64,000 nucleotides of DNA from positions 1,550,001 to 1,614,000 of the forward strand of contig OZ220746.1 in the NCBI GenBank assembly GCA_965117025.1, in the 5' to 3' direction. The notes below the pieces were generated by a model. It did not search any database and was not told the origin of the DNA. It saw only the letters and a list, made by a program, of their open reading frames with translations. The stretch comes from VXPQ01 sp965117025. GTDB lineage: Bacteria > Bacteroidota > Rhodothermia > Rhodothermales > VXPQ01. Of this stretch, positions 63,020 to 64,000 are shown piece by piece (position 1 is the first letter of the stretch; every line of letters begins with the position of its first letter). The translations under genes and the position numbers were made by a program.

Positions 63020-63838
63020 ATGACCTTCTCTCTGGAATTCTTTCCACCGCGCACAGCGCTTGCCGAGGAACGGCTCGAAGCAAATCTCCCCACGCTGCTT
63101 GCGCTGGAGCCCCGCTTCATAAGCGTGTCCTGCGGAGCGGCGGGGTCGTCGCAGGAGGGTACGTTCGAACTGGTGCAGGCATTGCGCACCAACCACCGCG
63201 TGACGTGCTGCCCCCACATGTCCAGTGTTGGCCGCACCCGTACCCGGATCGCCCGCGTGGCGCGCGCGTATGCCGAGCTTGGCGTCCGGCGGTGCATTGC
63301 GCTGCGGGGCGACAAGCCGGACAGCTATGTGGCGAGCGAAGCGCATTACACCTCGTCCTGGGACTTGATCGCGGGGCTCAGAGATGTCGTCCCGGAGTTT
63401 GAAATAGGCGTCGGTTGCTATCCGGAAGGGCACCCCGAAGACCGTAGCCCCGACGACCGGTTCACGATTCTGGAACGCAAGATGGGGGCCGGCGCCCATT
63501 TCGCGATCTCGCAGCTTTTCTTCGAGACGGACTCCTTCCTGGCGTTTCGGGACGGGTGCGCCCGGCGCGGTATCACGATACCCGTCTGGCCAGGCATCAT
63601 GCCAATCCATAATGCTGCCCGGGTATTCGGGTTTGCAGACAAATGCGGAACGGTCGTGCCGAATGCCCTGCGCGCCGGATTCGAGGGAAAAAGCGACGAA
63701 GAAACGTTTGAGATCGCCCGGGATGTCGTCTGCAAACAGGCCTTGCGGCTAAAAGCGGAAGGGGTGGAGCACATGCACCTGTATACGCTGAACCGGCGCC
63801 GGCTGGCGACAGAAATTGTCCGGGCGCTGAAAACATGA
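63020..63838 (+). CDS. metF: Methylenetetrahydrofolate reductase MetF
   Basis: 272 residues. It opens TFSLEFFPPRT, the conserved MetF start with the flavin-site Glu; RCIALRGDKPD supplies the folate-binding Asp region; ISQLFFETDSFLAF and VWPGIMPIHNAA are conserved. It reduces 5,10-methylene-THF to 5-methyl-THF for methionine synthesis. The start overlaps no other gene; its stop overlaps the metH start (ATGA). Confidence 0.95.
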   Translation: MTFSLEFFPPRTALAEERLEANLPTLLALEPRFISVSCGAAGSSQEGTFELVQALRTNHRVTCCPHMSSVGRTRTRIARVARAYAELGVRRCIALRGDKPDSYVASEAHYTSSWDLIAGLRDVVPEFEIGVGCYPEGHPEDRSPDDRFTILERKMGAGAHFAISQLFFETDSFLAFRDGCARRGITIPVWPGIMPIHNAARVFGFADKCGTVVPNALRAGFEGKSDEETFEIARDVVCKQALRLKAEGVEHMHLYTLNRRRLATEIVRALKT

Positions 63839-64000
63839 ACAGCAGAACGAAGCGCCTCGACTGGCTGCACCATACAATGAGCAGGCGCATTGTCCTGCTG
63901 GATGGGGCATACGGCACGATGGCGCAGTCCCTTGGGCTGGACGAAGACGCCTTTCGCGGGAAGCGATTCAGGGATTCCGAACTGGATCTCAGGGGAAACA
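63835..64000 (+). CDS. metH: Methionine synthase MetH, N-terminal start only (3' truncated by window edge)
   Basis: 55 codons are present before the window ends. The start ATG overlaps the metF stop by four bases. The translation contains RRIVLLDGAYGTMAQSLGL, matching the homocysteine S-methyltransferase domain that begins cobalamin-dependent methionine synthase (usual form LLDGAMGTMIQ). Which of MetH or a shorter S-methyltransferase it is cannot be settled from this fragment, but coupling to metF favours MetH. Confidence 0.85.
   Translation, partial: MNSRTKRLDWLHHTMSRRIVLLDGAYGTMAQSLGLDEDAFRGKRFRDSELDLRGN

Noticed and set aside
1..64000. tRNA or rRNA genes, insertion sequences, prophage or att sites
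   Set aside because: None recognised on either strand, including around the accessory region at 36.8-53 kb; no transposase or integrase gene seen.

Overview
The window looks like chromosomal DNA of a GC-rich member of the Bacteroidota/Rhodothermota side of the FCB group (inference). Signs seen in the sequence are a division and cell-wall cluster in the order mraZ-rsmH-ftsL-ftsI-murE-mraY-murD-ftsW-murG-murC-ftsQ-ftsA-ftsZ without murF, a secreted protease ending in a type IX secretion sorting domain, a type III glutamine synthetase, a BatA-type protein, and few strong Shine-Dalgarno sites in core genes. No rRNA, tRNA, CRISPR array or insertion sequence was recognised.

Layout. 1-4.5 kb (+): the 3' end of rho, a HAD phosphatase, a TolC-family outer-membrane protein, an MlaC-like protein and a GT8-like glycosyltransferase. 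4.6-21.6 kb (-): a membrane protein with a TIM-barrel-like domain, then the division/cell-wall cluster, preceded by a three-copy MraZ operator. 21.9-26.8 kb (-): a giant subtilase with two plant-type LRR arrays and a T9SS signal. 26.9-36.7 kb (-): pyrG; gyrB followed by two glycosyltransferases and a methyltransferase; a CBS protein; glutamine synthetase III.

36.8-53 kb is accessory. A cysteine desulfurase is divergent from a tightly overlapping operon of a DUF4007 protein, a 1129-residue P-loop ATPase and a PAPS-reductase-like PP-loop enzyme. This is the gene content and layout of sspA / sspBCD, the single-strand DNA phosphorothioation system. Facing it is a five-gene operon: PLD-nuclease/SF2 helicase, an 81-aa protein, a DndD/Rad50-like ATPase, a 153-aa protein and a GHKL (MORC/Hsp90-like) ATPase. 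I infer this is the restriction arm that spares sulfur-marked DNA. A SAP-like protein and a NYN-domain protein with a hairpin-rich leader lie upstream of it.

53.1-64 kb is mixed: a CsaA-like tRNA-binding protein, a methyltransferase, a BtuF-like binding protein with a small overlapping Cys-rich protein, a membrane protein, hflX, a DUF3500 protein, a BatA-like VWA protein, a hipBA toxin-antitoxin pair with four regularly spaced operators, then metF and the 5' end of metH.

The most interesting parts are the phosphorothioation cassette with its GHKL/SMC/PLD-helicase partner operon, the hip operator array, and the NYN gene with its structured leader. All functions are assigned by reading protein motifs; no database search was run.
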